DNA of 6,114 nucleotides from Eubacteriales Family XIII. Incertae Sedis bacterium (GCA_031263335.1 JAISGB010000194.1:1-6114); one strand, 5' to 3'. Shown: positions 1 through 5,613, counted from the first letter of the stretch. A program made the numbers and translations. The notes: a model not told the origin generated them from the letters alone.

Positions 1-856
1 GGCGGCGGCGCAAGAGGCTGTTGGACGCGACGCCGCCGCCCACCGTCAGTTTCTTTCGTCCCGTCCGCTTCAACGCCGTCAAGGTCTTTGAGACGAGGAC
101 GTCGATCACGGAAGCCTCGAATCCCGCCGCGACATCGGCGACATCGACCTCCCGCCCCGCCTGCCGCTCGGTATTCATATAGTTCATGACGCCCGTCTTG
201 ATGCCGCTGAAGCTGAAATCCAAGCTGTCCTTTTCGAGCAGGACGCGCTTGAACAGGATTTTTTCCGGATCGCCGCGTTGCGCCAAGGCGTCCACTTTGG
301 GACCTCCCGGATATCCGAGGCCCAGAACCCGCGCGACCTTGTCAAACGCCTCGCCCGCGGCATCGTCCCTCGTCCGCCCCAACACCTCATATGTTTGGTA
401 ATCCCGCACATCGATGAGATCCGTATGCCCGCCCGAGACCACCAAGGACAGGAACGGGGGCGCAAGGTCTTCGTGTTCCAAATAGACCGCGCTGATATGC
501 CCCTTGATGTGATGCACGCCCACCAAGGGACGGTCCAACGCGAAGGCCATCGCTTTCGCCGTGGACAGGCCGATGAGTACGGCGCCCACCAAGCCCGGCC
601 CCTCGGTGACGCCGATCAGATCGATGTCGGCAAAGGCGATGCCGGCTTCCGCGACGGCGGCGTCGATCACGCCGTTGATCTGCTCCAGATGCCGACGCGA
701 CGCGATCTCGGGCACCACGCCGCCGAACACCCGGTGTATCTCGATCTGGGAGGCGATCACATTGGAGCGGATATCCCGCCCCTCCGCCGTAACGGCGGCG
801 GCCGTCTCATCGCAACTCGTCTCAATCCCCAGCGTGATCAGCTTTCCGTCCTTCAT
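1..856 (-). CDS. tsaD: TsaD, tRNA N6-adenosine threonylcarbamoyltransferase (partial, C-terminus beyond window)
   Basis: TsaD is the catalytic subunit that moves the threonylcarbamoyl group from TC-AMP to A37 of ANN-decoding tRNAs, working with TsaB and TsaE in the cytoplasm. The frame is open to the window edge and gives 285 residues of an expected roughly 340. Visible landmarks: the ASKHA-type start GIETSCDET (10-18), VVPEIASRRH (47-56), the metal-binding pair H116 and H120 in HIKGH, SGGHT (141-145), GEAFDKVARVLGLGYPGGP (168-186), FSFSGIKTG (214-222) and GGGVASNSLLR (273-283). The last metal-ligand aspartate expected near residue 300 is outside the window. The ATG at 856 is chosen because a GGAGG at 862-866 sits 5 nt before it. 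An in-frame ATG at 868 would overlap that ribosome site and is less likely. The gene is last of the four seen in the t6A operon, 48 nt after rimI. Identity is very secure. Confidence 0.97.
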   Translation of the reverse strand, partial: MKDGKLITLGIETSCDETAAAVTAEGRDIRSNVIASQIEIHRVFGGVVPEIASRRHLEQINGVIDAAVAEAGIAFADIDLIGVTEGPGLVGAVLIGLSTAKAMAFALDRPLVGVHHIKGHISAVYLEHEDLAPPFLSLVVSGGHTDLIDVRDYQTYEVLGRTRDDAAGEAFDKVARVLGLGYPGGPKVDALAQRGDPEKILFKRVLLEKDSLDFSFSGIKTGVMNYMNTERQAGREVDVADVAAGFEASVIDVLVSKTLTALKRTGRKKLTVGGGVASNSLLRRR

Positions 857-861
857 CCTTG

Positions 862-866
862 CCTCC
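862..866 (-). promoter_or_regulatory. Ribosome binding site of tsaD
   Basis: GGAGG on the minus strand, 5 nt before the ATG at 856. It decides between that start and the in-frame ATG at 868, which overlaps the site. The 48-nt gap between rimI and tsaD (857-904) holds only this site. I see no promoter or terminator in it. Confidence 0.8.
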
Positions 867-904
867 ATGCCGCCCTACGGCACAAACGAGTACTGAAACA
901 GGTT

Positions 905-1366
905 TCATGCGTTTCCTTCCCCGTCATACAGCCACATGATCGCGGCGTCCTCTCCCGTATCCGCGTAGTACGCCTTGCGGTATCCCGCCGTCCGAAATCC
1001 GAATTTCCCGTAGAGCGCAAGGGCGTGTTCGTTGGACACGCGCACCTCCAACGTGAACCGCGCCGCGCCCTTCCCCCGTGCGATCCGAAGGAGTTCCTGC
1101 AACAACATGGTCGCGATCCCGCCGTCCCGCCAATCGGGATGAACGGCGATGTTGGTTATATGGCCTTCGTCCGACACGACCCAGATGCCCGCGTAACCGA
1201 TCAGGCGCCCGCCGGATTCCGCGATCAGATAGGAGGCGAGGATATTCTCCGTGAACTCCTTCTCAAAATCGTTCCGCGCCCAAGGCGTCCGAAAGCATAC
1301 GCGATCCAAAGCCGCGACGGCGTCCGTGTCCTCGGGCAGGGCGCGCCGAATCCGCACCCAATTCAA
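905..1366 (-). CDS. rimI: RimI-like GNAT protein N-acetyltransferase
   Basis: A 153-residue GNAT-fold acetyltransferase. The family uses acetyl-CoA to acetylate protein N-termini; RimI of E. coli acts on ribosomal protein S18. Motifs: an N-terminal IRRALPEDTDAVAALD segment, HITNIAVHPDWRDGGIA (69-85) containing the acetyl-CoA pyrophosphate loop R-x-x-G-x-A (R80-A85), LEVRVSNEHALALYGKFGF (106-124) and the EDAAIMWL tail (139-146). E107 and Y119 match the spacing of the catalytic Glu and Tyr of E. coli RimI. The start chosen is TTG at 1366-1364. It overlaps the tsaB stop as TTGA and has GGAGG 9 nt upstream. The next in-frame candidate, GTG at 1357, lies 18 nt from that site. The open frame continues far upstream inside tsaB, but that extension is a high-GC shadow. 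The position between tsaB and tsaD is the common arrangement in Bacillota. The true substrate is not shown by the sequence. Confidence 0.93.
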   Translation of the reverse strand: MNWVRIRRALPEDTDAVAALDRVCFRTPWARNDFEKEFTENILASYLIAESGGRLIGYAGIWVVSDEGHITNIAVHPDWRDGGIATMLLQELLRIARGKGAARFTLEVRVSNEHALALYGKFGFRTAGYRKAYYADTGEDAAIMWLYDGEGNA

Positions 1367-2214
1367 TCGTCCGCCCCTCCCGATCGTGACAATCTCTCCT
1401 CCAATTTTCTTTGAGCCTCGGCCTTCCGCATATAGATCGGAAGCAGATCCCGATACTCCTTGGGAACGCCGTGCGCCAAGGCCCGTCGCACCGTCGCGCC
1501 GGCCGTCTGTACCCCGAGGGGCGGCGCGACGCATCGCGTATACAACGTACCCGCGCGGATCCCTTCGTCCGATCCGTCCGCAACGGACGCGCGGAAGGAG
1601 GAGAGGACGGATTCGAATTCGTCCAAGCCGTCGCCGAAAAAAACGATCTCCGCCGGCGGCGAAAGCGCGTCGCCGCTCGACGCGCCGGCGCCGGGACGGA
1701 TCAGGGCCGCGCGCAACGCACCGAAGAAATCCGGCGGATCGTACGCGCCCCCCGGCACAAGGCGTTCGATCCCCTCCTCGGGCGTACGATGAAATGCGCC
1801 CGCATACATCTGCCCCCGCCCGGCGTTGAATATGGGACACGCGATCCCCTCGCCCATATGCGCATGGTACACGAAGGTCTCCAAGGTCGGCGTCTCGATG
1901 ACGGGTATCTCCAAGATCTGCGCCAAGGCTCTTGCGGTCGAAACGCCGATCCGTATGCCCGTGAAGGATCCGGGTCCGGCGGATACGGCGATCGCGTCCA
2001 TGTCGGCGGGAGCGCGTTTCGTCTCCGCGAGCAGATCCCGGATCATCGGCATCAACTCCGTCAGGTGTCTGAGATGTCCGCGCGATCGTTTTTCGACAAT
2101 CTCGAACGCGGCAATGCCCCGCGCGTCCGATCGGCGCAACGCTAAGGCGACGGACGCGATGGAACCCGTCGTCTCCACCGCCAATATGCAACTGCCCGGA
2201 TGATTGCCGCTCAT
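1363..2214 (-). CDS. tsaB: TsaB, t6A-synthesis dimerisation partner of TsaD
   Basis: TsaB is an inactive ASKHA-fold homologue of TsaD that pairs with it and helps recruit TsaE in the bacterial threonylcarbamoyl-transfer complex. The 283-residue product begins MSGNHPGSCILAVETTG. It shows the ILAVETTG strand (10-17), a GHLRHLTELMPMI helix (47-58), the hallmark SAGPGSFTGIRIG (78-90), NAGRGQMYAG (130-139) and a C-terminal PIYMRKAEAQRK (259-270). At 283 residues it is longer than the roughly 230 common in the family. The surplus lies mainly between about 143 and 245, in Gly/Ala/Pro-rich sequence. The ATG at 2214 overlaps the tsaE stop as ATGA and has AAGGAAGG (2222-2229) ending 7 nt before it. Upstream in-frame starts would lie deep in tsaE. 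The gene's stop overlaps the rimI start in turn. Confidence 0.97.
   Translation of the reverse strand: MSGNHPGSCILAVETTGSIASVALALRRSDARGIAAFEIVEKRSRGHLRHLTELMPMIRDLLAETKRAPADMDAIAVSAGPGSFTGIRIGVSTARALAQILEIPVIETPTLETFVYHAHMGEGIACPIFNAGRGQMYAGAFHRTPEEGIERLVPGGAYDPPDFFGALRAALIRPGAGASSGDALSPPAEIVFFGDGLDEFESVLSSFRASVADGSDEGIRAGTLYTRCVAPPLGVQTAGATVRRALAHGVPKEYRDLLPIYMRKAEAQRKLEERLSRSGGADD
1376..1380 (-). promoter_or_regulatory. Ribosome binding site of rimI supporting a TTG start
   Basis: GGAGG inside the last codons of tsaB, with 9 nt to the TTG at 1366. It supports a TTG start that overlaps the tsaB stop codon, which implies translational coupling. Confidence 0.65.
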
Positions 2215-2666
2215 CCCCGATCCTTCCTTGCGCGCGCGTCCCGCTCCTTGCACGCGTCGAGCCTCGGCCCGCGCACGATCCGCTCAGTCTCCTTTTCGCC
2301 GTAGCCTATCTCCACGACGATCGTCTGCGGGGGCAGAGATTCCGCGATCTTGTCCGCCCATTCGACGACGGTGAGTCCGCCGCCATAAAAATATTCATCG
2401 CAACCCAACGCGTCCATCTCGCCCGGATCGTCTATGCGGTATACGTCAAAATGATACAGTGGGATACGGCCGCTCTCGTATTCACGGATGATGGTAAAGG
2501 TCGGGCTGATCACGGGTTCGGTCACGCCGAGTCCCTCCGCGACGGCCGCCGTCAGAAAGGTCTTGCCGACGCCAAGGTCGCCGATCAGCGCGAGGATCGA
2601 CCCGGGGCCGAGCAAGCGCCCAAGGCGGCGCCCATAATCCTGCATTCCTTGTTCATCCAATACCAT
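2211..2666 (-). CDS. tsaE: TsaE, P-loop ATPase of tRNA t6A synthesis
   Basis: TsaE is the small ATPase that binds the TsaB-TsaD dimer and resets the complex between rounds of threonylcarbamoyl transfer. With the ATG at 2666 the protein has 151 residues, the usual size. Seen: the Walker A motif GDLGVGKT (29-36), the family block ISPTFTIIREY (53-63), LYHFDVYRID (70-79), DALGCDEYF (85-93) and the conserved VVEWADKI (100-107). The last 15 residues are a charged Lys/Arg/Glu tail. The ATG at 2666 is preferred because GGAG (2673-2676) precedes it by 6 nt. A TTG four codons earlier (2678) is in frame but lacks a good ribosome site. The gene opens the tsaE-tsaB-rimI-tsaD operon and overlaps tsaB by 4 nt. 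No clear promoter can be pointed out upstream, so transcription may come from ribU through the palindrome or from a weak site near it. Confidence 0.96.
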   Translation of the reverse strand: MVLDEQGMQDYGRRLGRLLGPGSILALIGDLGVGKTFLTAAVAEGLGVTEPVISPTFTIIREYESGRIPLYHFDVYRIDDPGEMDALGCDEYFYGGGLTVVEWADKIAESLPPQTIVVEIGYGEKETERIVRGPRLDACKERDARARKDRG

Positions 2667-2672
2667 CCCGCA

Positions 2673-2676
2673 CTCC
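2673..2676 (-). promoter_or_regulatory. Ribosome binding site of tsaE
   Basis: GGAG on the minus strand, 6 nt before the ATG at 2666. It favours this start over the in-frame TTG at 2678, which overlaps the site. Confidence 0.65.
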
Positions 2677-2700
2677 AAGCTCTCATTACTATTTCCTTAA

Positions 2701-2847
2701 AACTACTCGACAGGTGCGATAGTTTTGATGGAGTCCGGGTTCCAAGACCGATTTCGGCTCCCCGGAGCGTACACAGACGTACGTGAGGAAGACAAAATCG
2801 GTATTGGGTTCCGGAATACGCAAAAATAGCGTGACTGTTGAGTAGTT
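2701..2847. repeat. 147-bp imperfect palindrome (long hairpin), function unknown
   Basis: This element fills most of the 194-base gap between the ribU stop and the tsaE start. The ends 2701-2713 and 2835-2847 are inverted copies matching at 12 of 13 positions. Inside, pairing continues in blocks: TCCGG with its complement, CCAA with TTGG, an 8-bp ACCGATTT/AAATCGGT stem, a C/T-rich block, and a central CGTAC (2768-2772) opposite GTACG (2779-2783) around a 6-nt loop. The centre of the ends and the centre of the loop agree within about two bases, so this is one long hairpin and not several chance repeats. It has no open frame. Possible identities are a MITE-like insertion, a structured intergenic RNA or processing site, or a poor terminator for ribU. 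On the transcribed strand only TTTT follows the arm, and I see no convincing target-site duplication. Confidence 0.8.
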
Positions 2848-2860
2848 ACCTCTTTATATT

Positions 2861-3517
2861 TTACCATCTGTGTAGGAATCGCGACACCCTCTTATACAGG
2901 AAAAACACGACCACCGTGTTGATCGCCGCTTTCAGCGCGTTGAAGGGGAGGATGACGGGGATCAGCATGGATTGCACGGCGGCGACCGGCACGGTCATGA
3001 ACAGGGGCGTGAAGATGAGGTTTGCGGGGATCATCACGGCGATCATGGAGACCCCGCCCGCGATCAGTGCGATCAACGCGCCTTTGCGCGTCTTTTTCCG
3101 CTTGTAGATCAGCGCGGAAACCAATACGGACACGCCCGCCGCGATGATGTGCATGATCATGCCGTAGGGGCCGGAGGCGGGTCCGATGATGAGGTCGTGC
3201 AACAGAATGGACACCACGCAGACCCCAAGCCCCGACGCGGGTCCGAAGACGAAGCCCGAGACCAAGATCGGGAGATCGGAGACCTCGTACTCCAAGAAGG
3301 GCGCCATTGGAAGAATTGGAAAATGTATGAATGAAAATACCACCGTGATGGCCACCATCATGGCCATCTTCGCCAATTTCGCGGTCGTGATCCGTCTGCG
3401 GACCGGATCCTTCCGCTCTCCTTCACGCGCGTCGGCGGATCGATCGTCCGCCAAGACGGGACGTTCCGCGTCGGTCCCGGATCCATGGGTGTGTTTTTGT
3501 TCCGTTTCGTTCTTCAT
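2861..3517 (-). CDS. ribU: RibU, riboflavin-binding S component of an ECF transporter
   Basis: RibU is the membrane substrate-capture subunit that associates with the EcfT/EcfA/EcfA' energising module to import riboflavin. The 218-residue product has about 42 hydrophilic, charged residues first, then roughly five to six hydrophobic segments (about 51-70, 82-104, 106-137, 147-168, 171-190, 193-208). Family marks are FLEYEVSDLPILVSGFVFGP (74-93) and a PFNALKAAINTVVVFFLYKR end (191-210). AMMVA (52-56) in the first helix fits the AxxxA contact with EcfT. The ATG at 3517 is chosen because GGAGG (3523-3527) precedes it by 5 nt. An in-frame ATG six codons earlier (3535) lies upstream of that site with nothing good before it. 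The upstream FMN riboswitch independently supports the flavin substrate. No ECF ATPases are in the window, so they are presumably encoded elsewhere, as is usual for group II ECF systems. Confidence 0.94.
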   Translation of the reverse strand: MKNETEQKHTHGSGTDAERPVLADDRSADAREGERKDPVRRRITTAKLAKMAMMVAITVVFSFIHFPILPMAPFLEYEVSDLPILVSGFVFGPASGLGVCVVSILLHDLIIGPASGPYGMIMHIIAAGVSVLVSALIYKRKKTRKGALIALIAGGVSMIAVMIPANLIFTPLFMTVPVAAVQSMLIPVILPFNALKAAINTVVVFFLYKRVSRFLHRW

Positions 3518-3522
3518 CGTAT

Positions 3523-3527
3523 CCTCC
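3523..3527 (-). promoter_or_regulatory. Ribosome binding site of ribU
   Basis: Consensus GGAGG located between two in-frame ATG codons (3535 and 3517). It can only serve the second, so it sets the ribU start at 3517. Confidence 0.85.
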
Positions 3528-3554
3528 GTTCCCATATACCTGTCGTCCGGGGGT

Positions 3555-3590
3555 AAAAAAACCCCCTTGAATCGTATTCGATCAAGGGGG
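3555..3590 (-). terminator. Intrinsic terminator of the FMN riboswitch leader
   Basis: On the minus strand a CCCCCTTGA arm (3590-3582) pairs with TCAAGGGGG (3570-3562). The stem is extended by CGAT/ATCG past a one-base bulge, leaving a very short loop, and is followed at once by seven Ts (3561-3555). It lies between the riboswitch aptamer and the ribU ribosome site. It is therefore expected to be the OFF structure when FMN is bound. It is also the first terminator after pepV. I could not identify the competing antiterminator by eye. Confidence 0.92.
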
Positions 3591-3612
3591 CGTCGTCATT
3601 CACGCAAGAATG

Positions 3613-3892
3613 CTCGTTTCTTTCATCCGGACTCGATGCCAATCGCAACACGCGTTGCCATGTACATATGACGATTGACCTGTCACCGTCGGTACCGGAT
3701 TCCGATCCAACCTTTGACTGATTTCTCGATCAACCGCGGCTTGCGGTTTGTGAGTCAAAGGTATGGAACGCGACCGGTTCTGCCTGACGCGTCTCATTCG
3801 CGCGCGGCTCGCGGACTCGTGGCGTCGGCGGCCTTTCGGCCCCGTACCGCCCATCACCGCCGGTGGGGATTCTCACCCCGCCCCGAAACAAA
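3613..3892 (-). ncRNA. FMN riboswitch (RFN element), unusually long
   Basis: The conserved RFN blocks occur in order on the minus strand: P1 arm TTTGTTTC (3892-3885), GGGGC, the P2 hairpin GGGGTGAGAATCCCC (3879-3865), ACCGGCGGT (3864-3856), AGTCCGCGA (3817-3809), ACCGACGGT (3693-3685), AGTCCGGATG (3633-3624) and the P1 return arm GAAACGAG (3620-3613). At about 280 nt it is clearly longer than most RFN elements. The extra length comes from an added hairpin at 3710-3762 (outer 10-bp perfect stem, inner AACCGC/GCGGTT-type stem) and a second variable arm at 3640-3677 closed by CAATCG/CGATTG. It binds FMN to control the downstream gene, which here is ribU, and a terminator follows directly. The short open frames across this region have no ribosome site or homology. 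Confidence 0.96.
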
Positions 3893-3898
3893 TTCTCT

Positions 3899-3911
3899 CC
3901 GGCTACGCCGG
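3899..3911 (-). other. Small hairpin at the predicted 5' end of the ribU leader
   Basis: CCGGC, 3-nt loop, GCCGG. It begins about 8 bases after the -10 box, so it would sit at the very 5' end of the mRNA, just before the riboswitch. Such 5' hairpins can protect transcripts from decay. That role is inferred from position only. Confidence 0.5.
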
Positions 3912-3918
3912 CTTCTAC

Positions 3919-3947
3919 ATTATAGTACGTTAATCTTCGCCTGTCAA
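3919..3947 (-). promoter_or_regulatory. Sigma70/SigA-type promoter for the FMN riboswitch-ribU transcript
   Basis: TTGACA (3947-3942) and TATAAT (3924-3919) on the minus strand are separated by exactly 17 bp. Both hexamers match consensus perfectly. Initiation is expected near 3911-3913, about 20 nt before the riboswitch P1 stem. The -35 box lies inside pepV and coincides with its Leu481-Thr482 codons. The -10 box lies just past the pepV stop. Confidence 0.88.
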
Positions 3948-5387
3948 TTTATAAATTGCGTCGGCGTAGATGTGCGTCGTTCGCATCAGATCGTCGATGG
4001 AAATGCGCTCATCTTTTCGGTGCATCAACTCCTCCCGCCCGGGGAATCGGGGGCCGAAAGCGACTGCGTTCGGGATGGCGCGAGCGTAGGTGCCGCCGCC
4101 GATGACAAAGGGCTTGTGCTTCGTATCGCCCGTATTCTCGCGATAGACCTCCATGAGCGTCTCGATGAACGGGTCGTCCTCGGGGAAGTAGATGGGCGGC
4201 TTGGAATGCAACTTGACGATCCCAAGGTCATATTCGTGTATCAGCGGCAACATGGCTTCGTACACCGAGTCCTCACGCATCGTCACGGGATAGCGCGCGT
4301 TGACGGTCAGGATGGCGGCCTCCGAATCCATGGCGATCAGGCCGACGTTCAGCGTCAACTTGCCCGACGGATCGTCGCTGAAGCCGACGCCCATGCGCGC
4401 GCCGTCCGAATCGAAGCCGATGTGTTCATGATAGAACGTGAGGAAGTCGCGGACGCTCTCGTTCGCAAGTCCGAGTTCGTACAGAAAATCCAAGAGGACG
4501 GAGATGGCGTTGACGCCTTCCTCCGGGCGGGCGCCGTGCGCCGATACGCCGCGCGCCGAGATCTCAAACGCCCGGCCGACGCCCTTCCCGTAGACCTTGT
4601 ATCCCGTCCGCTCCCGGTAGGCGGCGATCTGCTCCTTCACCGCCGCGTAATCGCGGCCTATCTCATCCATGACGATGGCGGCGGCGTGATCGGGTACCAT
4701 GTTCGGCGCGGCGCCGCCCTTGACGCTGCGCAGGGCGAGTCCTTTTTCGATCGTCTTCCCCAACTTCTTTGCCAACTCAAAATCGATGATGCCCTTCTCG
4801 CCGTTGATCGCGGGGAAATCCGCATCCGGGACGAAGCCGAAGTCCGGGGCGCCGACGCCCGCCAAGTATTTCTCCATGCCGGACCAACCCGTCTCCTCGT
4901 CGAGTCCGAGGATCAGCCGGATGCTCTTCCGAGGGACGAAACCGCTGTCCTTCAGCGCCTTCATCGCGCAATAGACGGCGGCGACGGCGTTCTTGTTGTC
5001 GGTGGAACCCCTGCCGCAGATCATCCCGTCCGCCACCTCGGCGCCGAACGGTTCCTTAGACCAGTCGCCGCCCGCCGGTACGACATCCAAATGGACGGGG
5101 ATGCCCAACACCTCGTCCGCGCCGGCGACGATCTCCCCGTTTGCGTCGAGTTCCGCGCCGGGCCACTCGATGTGGCCGCCGTAACCGTCGACGTCCGCGG
5201 TTTCAAATCCGTCCGATCGCCCCCGCGACAACATGCCCTCATAGACTGCGCTTACCCCTTCACCGAAGGGCTTTCCGTCCTTCGGCTCGCCTTGTACGCT
5301 CTCGACGGCGATCAGTTCCCGGAGCATGGCGACGACGTCATCGCGCCGCGCCTCGATGAGTTCTTTGTACTTATGTGTTGAAATCAT
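3930..5387 (-). CDS. pepV: PepV/Sapep-type M20 family dinuclear zinc dipeptidase
   Basis: A 485-residue cytoplasmic metallopeptidase of the M20 family, PepV branch, which hydrolyses dipeptides with broad specificity. Length and layout match the family: catalytic domain at both ends with a lid/dimer-like domain between. Predicted metal and catalytic residues by alignment from memory to Lactobacillus PepV: H99 and D101 (VHLDVVP), bridging D130 (GRGSTDNKN), E164 and E165 (LDEETG), D188 (PDAD), and H456 (ELMHRKDE). H284 in SARGVSAHG fits the lid-domain histidine. One oddity is that the usual D-D-K-G after the bridging Asp reads D-N-K-N here. The ATG at 5387 directly abuts the stop of the Nfu-like gene (TGA then ATG, no gap), with only a weak upstream GAGG. 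Translation is therefore likely coupled. The N-terminus MISTHKYKELIEARRDDVVAML resembles other PepV starts. It is probably last in an operon with the solute-binding protein and Nfu-like genes. Confidence 0.93.
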   Translation of the reverse strand: MISTHKYKELIEARRDDVVAMLRELIAVESVQGEPKDGKPFGEGVSAVYEGMLSRGRSDGFETADVDGYGGHIEWPGAELDANGEIVAGADEVLGIPVHLDVVPAGGDWSKEPFGAEVADGMICGRGSTDNKNAVAAVYCAMKALKDSGFVPRKSIRLILGLDEETGWSGMEKYLAGVGAPDFGFVPDADFPAINGEKGIIDFELAKKLGKTIEKGLALRSVKGGAAPNMVPDHAAAIVMDEIGRDYAAVKEQIAAYRERTGYKVYGKGVGRAFEISARGVSAHGARPEEGVNAISVLLDFLYELGLANESVRDFLTFYHEHIGFDSDGARMGVGFSDDPSGKLTLNVGLIAMDSEAAILTVNARYPVTMREDSVYEAMLPLIHEYDLGIVKLHSKPPIYFPEDDPFIETLMEVYRENTGDTKHKPFVIGGGTYARAIPNAVAFGPRFPGREELMHRKDERISIDDLMRTTHIYADAIYKLTGED

Positions 5388-5612
5388 TCAGCCGACGGCC
5401 TCGACGCCGGCGATCTCGGGGTATTCCTCCTTGATCAGACGCTCGATGCCGCCCTTGATGGTGGCCTGCGCGTGGGGGCAACCCGCGCAATGCCCCAACA
5501 GCCGAATCCGGACGATCTTATTGTCCGTGTAATCGACAAATTCCACATCCCCGCCATCCCTCTGCAGGTAGGGTCGAATCTTTTCCAACGCGTCCTTGAT
5601 GTTCTGTTCCAT
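5388..5612 (-). CDS. NifU C-terminal (Nfu) domain Fe-S cluster carrier protein
   Basis: A 74-residue protein consisting only of the NifU-like C-terminal domain, which holds a labile Fe-S cluster, commonly at a dimer interface, and passes it to target proteins. Seen: an N-terminal helix, LQRDGGDVEFVDY (16-28), and the cluster-binding C42-x-x-C45 in GHCAGCPHAQ, followed by a TIKGGIERLIKEEYPEI helix (51-67). This agrees with stand-alone Nfu proteins of Bacillota at the short end of their range. AAAGGA (5625-5620) lies 7 nt before the ATG, within the final codons of the solute-binding protein gene. The start is one nt after that gene's stop, and pepV begins at the base after this stop. Why an Fe-S scaffold sits between amino-acid uptake and dipeptidase genes cannot be told from the sequence. 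Co-transcription may be incidental. Confidence 0.88.
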   Translation of the reverse strand: MEQNIKDALEKIRPYLQRDGGDVEFVDYTDNKIVRIRLLGHCAGCPHAQATIKGGIERLIKEEYPEIAGVEAVG

Positions 5613-5613
5613 A

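Noticed and set aside
278..1414. 378-codon open frame on the plus strand opposite tsaD and rimI
   Set aside because: It is antisense to two well-supported genes and spans their junction. It is rich in Arg/His/Pro with no family features.
1367..2191. 275-codon upstream extension of the rimI frame on the minus strand
   Set aside because: It overlaps tsaB in another frame and its composition is dominated by Arg and Gly. The GNAT domain starts only after the TTG at 1366, so this is not a fusion protein.
2695..2850. Palindrome as an ordinary rho-independent terminator of ribU
   Set aside because: The hairpin is far longer and more broken than usual terminators, and only four Ts follow the arm on the transcribed strand. 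A role in termination remains possible, but I did not annotate it as such.
2679..2860. A separate promoter for tsaE in the gap after ribU
   Set aside because: AT-rich hexamers such as TATAAA and TAAAAT occur just after the ribU stop, but none has a plausible -35 at 16-18 bp. I could not support a call.
3600..3857. 85-codon minus-strand frame in the ribU leader, possible leader peptide
   Set aside because: It lies inside the FMN riboswitch, whose sequence is explained by conserved RNA blocks. No ribosome site precedes it.
3562..3892. A specific antiterminator pairing within the riboswitch leader
   Set aside because: Several short complementarities to the terminator's 5' arm exist (for example GGGGC with GCCCC), but none extends enough to be convincing by eye. 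Folding both states computationally would be needed.
3675..5381. 568-codon open frame on the plus strand opposite pepV
   Set aside because: It lies exactly antisense to a clear PepV gene with intact catalytic residues. Its product is Arg/Asp/Val-rich with no recognisable domain, and it is a typical high-GC shadow frame that begins inside the riboswitch.
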